A stretch of DNA of 64,000 nt from Corynespora cassiicola (Eukaryota > Ascomycota > Dothideomycetes > Pleosporales > Corynesporascaceae). The position numbers and the translations under genes are program-made. Positions 46,101-58,238 of this stretch are shown one piece after another. Numbering within the stretch: position 1 is the first letter of the stretch; each line of letters starts with the position of its first letter. A model generated the notes under the pieces. It did not search any database. It had not been told where the DNA came from and was given only the letters and a program-made list of their open reading frames with translations. The DNA is taken from positions 5,580,001-5,644,000 of the forward strand of contig JAEUWY010000005.1 of the NCBI GenBank assembly GCA_022059125.1, given 5' to 3'.

Positions 46101-49100
46101 TGCATGCCGAACCCGCCCCCCAGCGCTAAACCCAGTCGGCCCTTGCCCTCCAATGGCCGGATCAGGCTCGCATGGCACGCAAGCGCGCCAGGAACCCGCG
46201 TTCCCAGCAGCGCGCCTCCCATTCGCGAGTTATACCCGGCGGCCCTTATTGTGTGGCGGTTGCGACAACAATGTTCGAGGCCGCGCAATAGCGTCGAGGC
46301 TTTCTTGTCGCCTTCTCACGTGTCACGTGATGATTGGTGCTGTGGCGGGTGTGTTTCCGTTTTCGGGCCGACAGCGAAGATTTTGAGTTGGGACGACGAA
46401 CAACAAAAAAAGAGTTTTGTTTTGTAATGCTACGTCTGAGATTAAGAATGTGATGAGAGACTATGCCTGGGCATGCTAGGTGCTGTGGAGCATCACATGT
46501 GAAGCAGAGTAGCGCCGACAGAGGGGCTATATCAGCCGTCACTATGCGTAGATAGACTTCAACTCGGCCCGGGTATAGATGGGGTTGGATGCATGCAAGC
46601 CGAGAGGTTAAAGAAATGTGTGTCGAGTTGTGAAACCACAGCTGTGGTGCTCTACATCGTGTACACGGCCTGTCTGCCGACCAAGGGCCGAAACACATTT
46701 GCTCAGACCGGGGCGATTGGCAGGTTCCATGCATGCTGTACACTGTGCATGAAGAGGCAGGAAAGACACGTCTGGGACCTGCAGTAGGCGGACCTTGTTC
46801 CCCACCTCTGCTGCTAGTGCTATGTTTGTTTGTTGCTGTTAACACTGCCATGTCTCATGCTGATGATGCATCATCTGCTTTGTGAGACGGGCAGTGGCAT
46901 GTCGTCATACTGTATAAGCCCAACGCGGCTGCGGGTGTTTTTTTGCGTTCCCCATACGAGAGGATTGGCCGTGGCTCGGGCAAGTGCAAGTTACACGCCA
47001 TGAATGGTGATGGCGCCGGGACAAATAATTGTGTGCAGCGTGGGCTCGGGAATCCTGCTCGGCCATCAAGGCGGAGTAGCGAGATGAGAGTGGTGGATTG
47101 GGAAGTCAGCGTAAGCACATGTGGTGACGTTTCTCCCAACAACGACGTGTCGAGGGGAGCTAGAAAGGCTCGCTCGGCTGAATGCAGGATGGAGAGGAGC
47201 ATGTTGAGGACGTCTAGGCTGGAGGCTAGCGATGTTTCCTGCACAGTGGGCCGTTCTGGACTGCGGTTGTCGCGATCCCAAGACTATTGGACGTTGACGT
47301 CGCGAGCCGGATCTGCAATCGCATCGTCAGTTGATCGACACTGGATCTCGCGTGAGGGAGGGGGAGGGCTCGTGGCCCAATTGCGCTATCAGATCAACGC
47401 GCATACGGATATGCGGAGATGCGGCGAGCCCGTCAATGCCGTCCTGCATGGTACTGCTGTTGCTACTGCGGACTGCCGTAGACGCTGTGAGGGCGTGGAC
47501 GAGTGTGGGCTGGCGCCAATGTCCGGGTACGGCCGGCGAGCCCACCGGGAGAGATTGGACGTGTGATGTGGGTGGCAGCAAAAGATGATGAAGAAATTTC
47601 GGATATTTGGGGGTCGGTCTGGCTGGTGGACGCGCTGTGGACCGGCGGCGATCTGGATCACGCAGCAAAATGCCCGAAAGCAGGGGCAACCCGTCGAATT
47701 GTGCCTCCTCAGGGAGCCGTCCCAGGGCGGGCAACCGTGGCACGAAATTGCAGGGAGATTTGCGAACCTTTGCGGGTGCATCCGCAGGCCAAAGTCTCTG
47801 TCGCTTGACAGGTGCCGACGGGCTGGAGCCAGGCACCGTCCAACAAACATGTTTTGACACACGGCCGTCTGTCTGGCGAGCGACGGGGAAGGGTGGAGAC
47901 GTCCAGGCTGTTTGGCTCGGCAGTCGACTGGGAGCCATGGACGGGCCTAGAGCCCGCGCATCGAAATTATCGAGCGGTGGTGCATCGGGAGACGAGGTGG
48001 AGCGGCGAGAGGCAGACGTGCGCAATGCGTGGCAGCTCTGTGGCGGTGATGTTCATCACCTGGGCAGCCGGTCGAGGGCCGGCACGTGTGGGAGCTCCAG
48101 CGCCCGCCCGCCATCGTGTGTCGACGTGCACATGTGCCGGCGCGCAAGAGGCATGTCAGGCATGGACTGCACTGTAGCAGCAGCCTTCATGCATGGAATC
48201 CGCGGCGAAATCGTTATATTGGCCAAGCGGCCCAAGGCGAGGGAGCTGGAGCAGGCAAAGGGCGTCCTTTATCCAGCCCAGCCAACCAGGCGGCGCGCCG
48301 GAATGGAGCACCGCCGGGGAGCCTCGAGGGCATTTGGGAAGGTCAACGGCCTCCCCAGGCGAAAAATAGATTGTGGCGCGTCTCCAGCATGTTCGCTGCT
48401 GGCTGCTAGGCCCGAAGACAGCTGGGCGGCCACGGGCGAAGCACATAGATAGCCTGCTCGCCCCTCTCCCCCCTCCCGTCGCCCGCCCGCCCACCAGCCT
48501 CCGTCTCCTCTCGCCAGGCCCCGACTCGTCGACAACAACAAAGGCCGCTCGCCAGCAGCCCCAGCCGTTGCCCTCAGCGCCTCCCTTTGTTCCTTTTGGA
48601 CCCCCGGCCGCCCGCCGCGCACACTGCAGGGTCTGGTCCGTTCTTTGATCGCTCGCCATTTCGAAACACGGCTAGCCTGCTTACGACCACCAACCGCCCT
48701 CAGCCATCAGCCAGCCCCGGCTGCTGCCCTGACCGACCCGCGCCCTCGCCTGCTCGCTCCTCAGGCCTCTCTTTCGCCCGCCCTGCCTCACCATCTCTCC
48801 ACCGACACGCTCCTCTAAAGGCGTGCCACTGGTCGTCCTCGGATTGTCGCTCGTTTGCACTTCTCTTCGCCTTCTTTTTTTCTTTTTGCCGCTCGCACCC
48901 CCCGCAGGCCCTCGACGCTCGTCATCCCGTCGCGACGCCTTCCTTTCTGGTCTTCTCGTCCCTCGTCGCTCCCTAGCTGCCGCCGCCGTTGTCGAGCCTC
49001 GATCGCTCCCTGTGTTCGCTGATCATCGCCCTGCGCCCTCCGGCCGGCCTCCGTCATATTGGACTGCCCATCGCCCATCCTGTCTCCCTCGCCGCGACTT

Positions 49101-49105
49101 CCACC
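43185..49105. other. 5.9-kb gene-poor block
   Basis: No gene could be supported. Weak candidates without family or splice support are a + frame at 43815-44309 and a - frame at 45073-45369. The part 47-49 kb is GC-rich and has long meaningless frames on both strands; about 48460-49100 is pyrimidine-rich and is probably the OPY2 promoter and leader. Confidence 0.45.
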
Positions 49106-50627
49106 ATGACTTCCGCCCGCAGAGGTGCGCCTTGCCCTGCCCTGCCCCCGTCTGCTCTCCTCACGCTAACTTCCTGCAGAGGCCGAACGGGCCATGCGGA
49201 CCATCTTCCGCCGCTGCGTCGTCTGCGAGAACGTCGTGGCCTCGTGCGCCGACAAGAACTGTAAATCAGACCAAATCTGTGTCCTGACCCCTCCCGACTG
49301 CAACACGTGTGCCAGGTCCGAGTGTGTGAGCAGCGGCGTCGACCCGACCGCCAGCTCCAACAGCAACTCCGACAAGCCCAATGTGGGCGCCATCGCCGGA
49401 GGTGTCATTGGAGGCGTCGTTTTTATTGCCATTGTTACCTTTTTGATTTGGAAGTTTTGTTTGAAGGGTCGCCGGAGACAGTACGACGAGAGTGACTGGC
49501 AAGAGTCGGACATGACTGCGCAGGAGAAGGGGGACAACGACTTTGCTTCGCACCGCAGCACCAGGGCCTCGACACACACGGTTGCCTCCATGGCCTCTTC
49601 CGTCCTCACCCGCGCCTCCAACATCATCCAGATCGCCTACATACCCGGTGTCACCAACCGCTCTGGACCCGGATCGCCAGACCTTCTCGTCCCTCCCGTC
49701 CCGCCGATTCCTGCCATGTCTCCCTCGTCTGGCATGAGCAGTCCCTACTCGGCCTCGGAGCAGCACTTCTTCGTCCCCGACTTCCGCGATTCCATGTCCA
49801 CGGCCGATGTGCGCAGCAGCTATGCCCGTACCAGCATTGCCCCCAGCCTCGCCCGAAACAGCGTCGCATCCACCGTCTACCGCCAGAACGCCATTGTGTC
49901 TCCCCTCCCGGCCCAGACTATCGTGCGCGGAAAGGCCGCTGTCGTCAGTGTCAAGTCCAGCGGATCCAGCAGCCCCGCGGATACCGGCGTCGACACTCCT
50001 CCCGTGCCACAAATCGACCCCAAGCACACGGTTCAGCCTGTTCGCATCCAGATGCCGCGCATGCTGAGCAGCGAATCCGTCAGTCCCCAGAATTCCATCA
50101 GGAGCACTGCGACGCTTGGTCCCGTGCGCGCCCTCAACATCACCAAGAAGAAGGCCTCCGACGTCACCCCTCCCAAGAGCTCGTCTTCCACCGGCAGCGA
50201 CCGCACTCTCGTCTCCAACGAACCGCTTGTTCCACCCATGAGGCCTCTGACCGGAGTCTCTGTCGCTTCTTCCGACGATGGTGTTGCCCACGCGCGTGCG
50301 CGGCATGGAAATGTCGATTCGGACTCGGACTCCGATGACGACAACCATTCGCGCGCTCGACGCAGCCTGTTACGCACATCAGACAGCATCCGCGATTCGG
50401 AAATCACTGACATTTCCGACACCCCAACCTCGCTTCAGAGCCCTTTCTCGGACGATTCGAACATTGATTCGCCCTCGCGTCCGGACATGGTTCAACGACA
50501 CACGTCGACATCAAGCAATCTGCGTGCCCCCATGACGCCCATTGTCGAGGAGACGTCAAAACGCGGCAGCACTGCTTCGAAGCGAACGCAGAGCCCTTTT
50601 TCAGACGATCACAGAAGCGACCTGTAG
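49106..50627 (+). CDS. OPY2: Membrane anchor Opy2 of the HOG/stress MAPK pathway
   Basis: Single-pass plasma-membrane protein that in yeast recruits the Ste50-Ste11 complex for Hog1 activation. Exons are 49106-49124 and 49180-50627, giving 488 aa. The 55-bp intron has a GCTAAC branch site and CTGCAG acceptor, and splices to MTSARR/EAERAMRTIFRRC. If that intron is wrong, translation would begin at the ATG at 49194 and lose 11 residues. The Opy2 N-terminal Cys-rich domain is clear: CVVC...CADKNC...CNTCARSECV. The membrane segment VGAIAGGVIGGVVFIAIVTF is followed by the basic stop-transfer KGRRRQ. The long cytoplasmic tail is Ser/Pro/Thr-rich with an acidic stretch (DSDSDSDDD) and two SPFSDD motifs, suitable for kinase and adaptor contacts. 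Confidence 0.9.
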
Positions 50628-52001
50628 GCCCTGGCGGTACCGGTCACGAAACGACGGGTGAATAGGAGTTTCTCTTGCTAAGACGGCGTTTTTGGGATAG
50701 CCGCCCTCCAATCGATGGCAGGCTTTGTTTTTTTTTTTTGTTCTTTTCACTATCTTGTTCCGGATCCAAAGATATCACTGCCGCGGCGGCGCTCTACTAC
50801 CTACCACTTTTGGCTTTCTTGTAACTGTTTATTTCACTTCTACAAGGCTCACGGCGCACGAACGCTGGAGACCAAACCTTTACGACGACAGATTTTTAGG
50901 GCTTGATGAAGACAAAAACCATGTATCCCGAGCATGACTCGAAGGTTTTTATCGGAAATGTAGGGAAGGATTGGAAATCTAAACACGTCGACCTCGTCTC
51001 ATCATCATTGTCATCTACTGCCGTTTTATTTTTGGGATATATCCGCAAGACGTGCGATGAATAGCGAAACCCCCCCTCTGTCTCTGTCCATTTTCCTCTC
51101 TCTCTCTCTCTCCTTGTATGCAAGTCTCAGCGGAAACGCCCTCCCATGTTCTCTGTCATAATTAGCGAATAGCGAAGGAGACATGAAGCTCCCCAGTCGA
51201 ATCAGAATCAATTGAAATTCCCATCAACTAGCAAGCACAAAGGAGAAGACAGAGCACAAGACATGACTTGACCAGGCACACCAAAAAGCGGCAATCCAAT
51301 GTGATGATGGTGGTGGTGCCACGGTGCCACAGACCTCAAAGGAAAGGCGCAGCGGGAAATGGTGAAACGGGCCCAATGCAACGTCGGGTGCGCATGAAAC
51401 GCTTGTGCACACCCTTGCGGGAAGATTGCAAGCGCGTTGCCGTGTGTTTGTGCAAGTCTGGGCTTGTGCAAGGGATGCGGGTGTCCGCGACGCTTTTTTT
51501 TTTTTTTGTTACAATTTTCTGGCTGCTTGTCGGTGTCACAAGCAGTGTAGGGATTGGTAAGATTTGATGTATAATTTCACGACATTAACCTTTTCGATTC
51601 CTTTGCTTTTTTGGTCTTTGGGCTGGCTAGAATGCACGTGTTTACACGAGGTTGCTCGGCTTAGTCAAGGTGGCTCCCGGCCTGGCTAGCTCATAGTCGG
51701 TGGTCCCCGCGCGGTGGGGTGGCGGAAACGGCCGATGACGCTTAGGATGGTGGGGTTGGCACATTGGTTCGTCGTTTGGTCTTTTTTTTGCTTTTGCGTT
51801 GCTGAGGCTTGATATTAGACTACGCGCGCTACTATCGTGGTCGAATCCTTTGCACGTCTTCTTTACTTTTTTGTTCTCCATCTTCATTTCCAATCGATAG
51901 CAGAGTTTGTGGGCGTCCCGCCGAGCGGTTTTGGATTGGTGCTTGCTTGCTTGGAGCTATCGAGCTAGGCTAGCTAGCTGCTGATATCGAGAGCCCATTC
52001 C
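50628..52001. other. Intergenic interval
   Basis: OPY2 3' region, then promoter of the HIU hydrolase gene. It contains a (TC)n run at about 51096-51113 and T homopolymers near 51493-51506 and 50728-50739. No gene. Confidence 0.5.
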
Positions 52002-52687
52002 ATGCCCATCACACCCGTTTCCACTTCTACGGCGACTCAACGCGTAGACGCACTCTCGCAACACCTTCAATCGCCCAGGCAGGAAAAGAAGTCAGTCATG
52101 TCCGACCAAGTGCGGCCGCCGATTACGTGCCACGTGCTCGATACGTCCGTTGGGCGCCCCGCAGCCGGTATCCACGTGGAGCTCACCCTGCACAATCTGT
52201 ATGGCAGGGCCAATCCAGACGATAAATATCACTTCAAAGGATCTACCAATGCTGATGTGAGTTTTCTGCTCAGAGAGTTGATTTTGCCGGTCGTGGTAGC
52301 CAATGCCGCACATGCACTCATTCGCTTGATTACATCTGCGCACGCCCCTTCCCCCCTCGTCTCCATCTCCACATCAATCTTGCCCAGATGCACGCAATCT
52401 ATCTCTTGCAGTAGCCGCGGCTGACCATGAAACCCCAGGGTCGTGTCACACAATGGGTTTCCGAGTCCACGCAGGAGCCGTTGGCCAGTGTCTACGAACG
52501 TGCCGAGGGAGACACCAGGTGGAGCCTTACTTTCTACACGGACGATTACTTCAAAAAACAGAGTGTGGACACCTTCTTCCCCCAGGTTGATATTCATTTT
52601 GTGGTGAAGAGCGAGAAGCACCACGAGCACTATCATGTCCCCGTCTTGCTGTCACCTTTTGGGTACACAACGTACCGAGGTAGCTAG
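52002..52687 (+). CDS. 5-hydroxyisourate hydrolase (transthyretin-like), with PTS2
   Basis: Second step of uric acid breakdown: hydrolyses 5-hydroxyisourate to OHCU after urate oxidase. Exons are 52002-52256 and 52439-52687, giving 167 aa; the intron is long (182 bp, GTGAGT..CCCCAG) and joins STNAD to GRVTQW. Signatures are ITCHVLDTSVGRPAAGI with active-site H44, YHVPVLLSPFGY near the end, and the diagnostic C-terminal YRGS. The upstream start is preferred because residues 14-22 (RVDALSQHL) match the peroxisomal PTS2 pattern R-(L/V/I)-x5-H-L. A second in-frame ATG at 52098 would give a shorter, cytosolic form of 135 aa. Two isoforms from alternative starts are possible. Confidence 0.92.
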
Positions 52688-53277
52688 ATAACGGAGCGTG
52701 TTTGGAATTGATGAAATGAAAGCTTCAGGCACTACATGTGATAAACTCCACAATGAATCATTTCATACTTTTATTGCTGTGGACTTTTGCTGTCTGTGTG
52801 ATGTTTCTAATACTTTGCCATCTCGGCCAGAGCTGTGGGTTGATATCGATCGCAACTCATCAGTAAGCTCTCAGAGGGGGGAGGGACATAAAAAGCAAAT
52901 AAAAAATACTTGAGACGCTTGATCTCGAACCCTTCATTGTTTATTTCATTCCAAATTAGTAGTAGCATATGACTGTTGAACCATATGCCCTAGATTTAAG
53001 CGTAGTATATATCTCCTGACTATAAAAGTATTATATATGCGTTAACAAGGGGGGGCTTGTATTAAATGGGCTTTAATGGAAGATTTATAAAGATGTGGCA
53101 AGGTAGGGATATGTAATTGTTAATTTCAGGCCTCTTTCACTTACTTCGACACGAGGAGCAAGGTGATTACACTCTGGATTTGCAGCCTTTCAAATACTAG
53201 CTACAAGCCACACCAACAAATGTGTTCTTTCTATATATATTCTGATGATGAGTACACAAATCAATCCGTCACGTCTG
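52688..53277. other. AT-rich convergent intergenic region
   Basis: About 590 bp of low-GC DNA between two convergent genes. No coding signal. Confidence 0.5.
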
Positions 53278-54458
53278 CTATTGTTGGTTGGCCCTCACTC
53301 CTCCAAGACTTGACACCTCATCCTTCAAGTTCCTCAAGATAAGCTCTACCTCCGCATCAGCAGCCTCAATAATATGCTCGGGCGGGTATTGAGGTGTCCA
53401 CCCGATTTTTTTTCCATGCTCGGCCGTAAATGTGCATCTGCAACAAAGTGTCAGCCACTACCATCGCACACCCCAGGAAGAATGGAAACTTACAAACCCC
53501 CAAGCATCACCTCCACGAAATCCTTCTCACACCCCCACGCCTCACTCATCTTCCCAAGCACCTCATCATCCGCCTTCAACACCTCTTCCGTCTCCACAAC
53601 CCCCCTCTTCTTCAACGCCACCGCCATGGCCTCATACAAATCCCTCCAGCTCACACTCCCGCTACTCGCCAAGAACCACCCCTCCCTCCCACTCCCCACC
53701 TCCTCCCCCGCCAAAATCCGCTCCAAGATGCGCGCATACAGCGCCGTGTTGTCGTCAACGTGGCACACCGGCCACGTCGGCTCGCCCGCATACCCCACGT
53801 GCGGATCCCACACCCTGCCCACCCTGCGCGCCGCCTGCACCACCGCCACCGTCTGGATCGAGATGCTGTTGCCGAACCCCTTGCCCTCGCCGTACACGAT
53901 GCAGGGCGCGAAGATGTAGCTCTTCACGCCCAGCTCGGCGGCCCTGGACACGACCGAGACGTTGGCTCGGACGCCTTGCTTGAGCAGGGGGTGGCCAGTG
54001 GTGGTGGACTGACGGTCGAGAAGGAGGGAGCTCTGGATCTCGAGGAGGGTTGGGTCCGTGTCGAGGAGTGGGGTCGAGGTCGGGGCGCCGACGTGCGAGC
54101 TGAAGAGCTTTGCGCCCGTCGTGTAGAGGAAGTGGGTTTGCAGGCCCGTGTTTTGCTGGACTTGGGCGAGGGCTTCGATCAGAGTGTCGGTTGAGGTGTC
54201 GAGGGGGTTGTAGAGGTGGTAGATTATGGTGATGTTGTGGGAGAGGATGGTTTCCTGGACGGCAGGGGGGTTGGATAGGTCGAGGGTCAGGGGGGTGGCG
54301 GAGTAGAGGGATTGCACTTGGGAGGCTTGTTCAGGGGTGCGGACGAGGGCGTACAGGGTTGAATAGGGAGGAAGATTGGTCGATGGAGAGGCGAGGTGGG
54401 CGAGTAGTGAGCCACCTAGATAGCCGCTCCCGCCGGTGATGAGGATGTTGTGAGCCAT
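53278..54458 (-). CDS. NAD(P)-dependent epimerase/dehydratase-like protein (extended SDR)
   Basis: Rossmann-fold protein of 374 aa; substrate unknown. Exons are 53494-54458 and 53278-53437, with a 56-bp intron (GTAAGT..TTGCAG) that replaces an early stop and adds a C-terminal segment CTFTAEHGKKIGWTPQYPPE, as in homologous extended SDRs. The nucleotide-binding motif ITGGSGYLGGSLLAHL is at residues 6-21 (GxxGxxG type). The usual YxxxK catalytic pair is not clear at its normal place, so catalytic activity is uncertain. PCIVYGEGKGFGNSISIQ and PVCHVDDNTALYARILE are typical of the family's second half. A TATATAA box lies at 54529-54535 (minus sense), about 75 bp before the ATG. Confidence 0.85.
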
Positions 54459-56757
54459 GGCTGAGGTGTAAATTATGGAGTAAATCAGTACTTTGGAAAG
54501 CGGACTCCTAGTATAGAGTTATCTCACGTTATATAGATGTCCTCACATGTTGTGTTATCCCACAGTTCTAAATGTAATGCGTACTGTTGGATGATTTATA
54601 AGCATGTGGGGTCAATTGTTAATGATGTTTTCTGACAACTTCTGACAGCTTAGGCCTTCAAGTTGTTCTGCATCATCTTGAGAATATCCACTGTCAGATT
54701 GCCCGTATCCAAGAGCAGCAAACGAGCCGTGTCAGAAAGTGCAGCGTGGAAGAAACACCGCTGGGCTTTTAGAGGCTTAGTGGAAACCATTACCTCTTAG
54801 GTATTAAAAGACAGATATCTATGAAACATAGCAACCCCTAAGCTATTAGAAACAAATTGTAGGTACATCTAAGGCGTACATGATTGTATTGTAGAATCCT
54901 GCCTATTCTTGCTGACAGCCTTAAGCTAAAGCTGCTCAGCCAAATTATACCTTCAAAAACAATAATTCAAATAATTCATATTATTCTTTATTCTTTATTC
55001 TTTATTTTTAAGTACATTCATCATAGCGCTGTACAAATGCTGGTTGAAACTTTAAGTCTAGTAAAAAAAATACAGGAGATAAGTAGATAAGGCGTGGACA
55101 AAATCTTGATACGATATCACTACGGTTAGAGCATTTTGTAACAAAGTATTATTCTAAGCTCTACCACATGATGTTTGATAATCTTGGCATCTAGTCTTTC
55201 TCAGCCTAGCGGAAGTGATGTTGGGCCTTACTCAAACCTCATCAGCGATAGGCTACTCCAAGTATGACTCTATGCAACGCGGTACCAAGGGTGCAAGATA
55301 CTTCAAATTTTCCGAAATTAGCCGTCCGTCATCCGAAAAACATACCTTGGACAGCGATAATTTGCATGTTTGATCCGACCCAAGGCCGAACAGTCTTAGC
55401 CATGCAAAGCCCCTCATGGCTCGCAGAGCATGTATTTAGCCGCTCTAGAAACGACACTCTAAAGGCCTAGGACAAACTACAAGAAATAAGCTCGGGGATT
55501 CCTGCAGTTCGCGCTGGGCGCTTGCTTGGGCACTACCCTACCCTACATACTTCAAGGTACGCCCACAAGGAAAAGCTGAAGTGCACAACATTTGGACCCT
55601 CTTAGGCAGCGTGTTTTTTGGGCCAAGGAAGTGACGTCAGGTAGTGGGGGGCGTTCGACAGGTGGTGACCGCTCGTAGGCGCAGGGCTGGTCATGTGTAG
55701 ATTGAGTCCGCCTTTTTTTGAGATTGTGGGCTCTTTGAACAGTCGTGATCGCTCGCCTTGGGGCGATTCTCAATAAGGAGGGGTCGACGTTCCTGTTTCC
55801 GCAGCTATTTCTACGCGGGGTTGGAGGGGCAGATGGGACGGAGGAACCGAGAGGCTTCTCGCTCAGCGCCCAACTGACAGGGGCTGAGTACTGAATGTAG
55901 AAGCGTCCGATCCTGCGCCAGCAAAACGACACACTCCCTGAAATCAAATTCAACAGCTACACAAAACCAAAGCAATATGCTTGATAGCAGATAGTCCCAA
56001 TCTAGGAAATGATTCAGTGCCAATCGAAGAACGGAGGCCTACGCCTTCGCAGTAATAAGAAATCATTTTACTTTGCCATTCAGGAACAGGTATAGAACTG
56101 CGTTGGTTGAGGCTTCCATTGGACTGCGCTCTACATGTGTCCGCGTAGGATCCGACACGCTGCGACTGCAGATTGAGCGTGCAGCGCACAGCCACATGCT
56201 ACATGGCTATCGTCGGGAGGACCCTATTAAAGGTGGCGCACTTTTGAACTCGTGCCTCTGGAGATTCCTGCATTTGTGCTTTGCTAAGTTGTAGGCGGAA
56301 GCGTAAAAGTCCTGTCGAGGGCGGACCCTCGTCCTTCGATGGGCGCAGCTCAAAAGGGTCGAGCGGAATACATCGGCCAAGGCGTACAACTGGGCATACA
56401 TGAAAGTTCTCGAACGTGGAGTTATCTCCTATTAGTTAACTCAATATTATGTTCAGGTGGGTCCTGTTGTGGCGGGTTCATCACGAACTTCCCAAAGAGG
56501 ATGTGTCTCCCACGCGCGCAACATGAGGGACATCCAAATAGTAGGTTACCATTAAACATCTTGTCAGTTTCCCACGTGCCGCTTCCTTCGTTCGAGGCAC
56601 TCTTCTGCCTTTTTGTTCATCAGATATTGCTGCAAAGGCAACTATTCGCCCAGCGCTGGCATTCCCCTATACGGCAATGCCAGAGGAGGATATGTGCGTG
56701 AGAAAGGTGTTGAAGGACATGACTTGGCTCTAGATCTGACAGAGGTCGATACTGCTT
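54459..56757. other. AT-rich gene-poor interval
   Basis: About 54480-55150 is strongly AT-rich with only short frames. The rest has mixed composition without recognised coding content. Confidence 0.5.
54529..54535 (-). promoter_or_regulatory. TATA-like box of the epimerase-like gene
   Basis: TATATAA in the minus sense, about 75 bp upstream of the ATG. Confidence 0.4.
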
Positions 56758-56970
56758 TTGTTACTTTCTGCCTGCGAGCTTGCGCCTGAATATGAAACTC
56801 GTGATGCTACAGTACTACCTTTGGGAATATCTACAGTCGAGGCAGACTTCAGGCTCGACGAAAAGCTTTGTGAAAGCAATAAATGGACCATCCTGTTCCT
56901 GATGAAGCATCACCAGTTTTCAAAGGCTTTTCAAGTCCTTACACACATACTCACTGTTCTGATACACTGA
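56758..56970 (+). other. Open frame in phase with the next gene, closed by one TGA
   Basis: This frame encodes 70 protein-like residues (STVEADFRLDEKLCESNKWT, then ILFLMKHHQFSKAFQVLTHI) and is in the same phase as the CDS beginning at 56983. Only a TGA at 56968-56970 and four codons separate them. It may be the true 5' part of that gene, interrupted by a nonsense mutation, or an exon joined by an intron I cannot place. Confidence 0.35.
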
Positions 56971-56982
56971 TTTTTTGGTCTG

Positions 56983-58238
56983 ATGTTTCCTCATAACCCC
57001 AACGTTCGACCCAACCTCTACGCTCAGCTGCATGAAGTTGAGCACGCTGCTGGGCTTAGTGGTGAACTAACACGGGGCCTTCGTGGTAACATTTCGACGC
57101 ATCCCCATGTTGCCAACAAGGTCATCAGCACTTTGAAACACTATTTGTCCTCGCACATTAAGGACATGGCCTACATCAAGATCCACGCATACCTTAGTGG
57201 CTTTTACAGTTACAAGCCAACAGGTATGTGACTATGTTTTCATTGTAGAAAAATCTGACTGTCCATAGGGAGTATGGTTGACTTGAATCAATGTATATCG
57301 GACTACATTTCTGGGTGGGGTTGGAAACCCGACGAAGAAAAGGCACGCATGATACTAGAGCCGTACAGGAATGGATTCGAAGATGGAGTATCCAGTAAGA
57401 TTATACAAATCTATGAAATGATTTCCCCTGACAAAATGGTAGGCATGAACGGAAGCATGGACACTGGATTCTCGCCCAACCACGGCAGTGGGGCTGCTGG
57501 GAACACGAAAAACACCAGGCCCCATGGGTATTCAAGCCACTTGACGGTATCAAACTCGGAGTTTGATGTCAGACGTGGAAAATCCAACACAAACTCCACC
57601 ACTCCACAGATGGCCGGGATGAATGCTCTGCCTGGCATGCCAAGGCCAGCTCCAGGAGGACTGTTGCCGAACGCATCAACCCCTTTCCCTGGCCATTCTA
57701 CAATACAAAAACCTGTCATCTTGACAGGACACTCGACCTCGGGCCATGGCGTTGGGTGGAATATGGCTAGCTCTACCGGTCAGACAGGATACCCCCAAAT
57801 GTTCGCGCCCCCTGAGATCAGAGGTTCATATTCAATGAGACCTCACAACAACACATCCACTCATTTCCCAGTGAGTGCTCCCCCTGGCGGTCCGGGCTTC
57901 TCTCGAGGGGGGTTTTCTGCTGGCATGGTGAGTGCGTTCCCAACCATGCCGGCCATGAACAAAATGGAAACCCAGCCGCTCAAGTCAGTGTCTCGCCAGC
58001 CCAGGTATGTGATGTATTGAAATTTTCTTCTACTATGCGCTAACGCAAAGTACAAAGGTCGAGCGCCCTTGCACAAACACAGCCAAGTCTTCAATTCCGC
58101 ACGAACCAGATGGGCACGAACGGCAAGATGGGACACCGATGCGAGTGCTGCGGTGAAGAACTGGGAAATCACCACAACAGGATCCTTGGGCATAAGGATG
58201 TCTGCAAAGGAAGACCCACGGGGCATGGACAGATGTGA
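56983..58238 (+). CDS. Unrecognised protein with C-terminal Cys/His zinc-knuckle-like segment
   Basis: No family assigned. Exons are 56983-57223, 57269-58004 and 58058-58238, giving 385 aa from the ATG at 56983. The introns are 45 bp (GTATGT..CATAG) and 53 bp (GTATGT, GCTAAC branch, ACAAAG) and keep the frame. Residues 1-130 look globular (LYAQLHEVEHAAGLSGELTR, then NQCISDYISGWGWKPDEEKA). Residues 150-320 are Gly/Pro/Ser/Met-rich and likely disordered. The last exon ends with a possible zinc site, HRCECCGEELGNHHNRILGH plus KDVC, i.e. CxC(C)...HH...H...C spacing. Without splicing of the last intron the protein would stop at RYVMY and lose this site. The real start may lie further upstream (see the frame at 56758-56970), and the gene could be a partly decayed copy. 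Confidence 0.6.

Noticed and set aside
47327..48452. Long frames on both strands (232 and 281 codons)
   Set aside because: GC-rich non-coding DNA; translations lack domains and overlap on opposite strands.
49266..50348. 360-codon frame on - strand
   Set aside because: It is the antisense of the OPY2 coding exon; codon structure and motifs favour the + strand.
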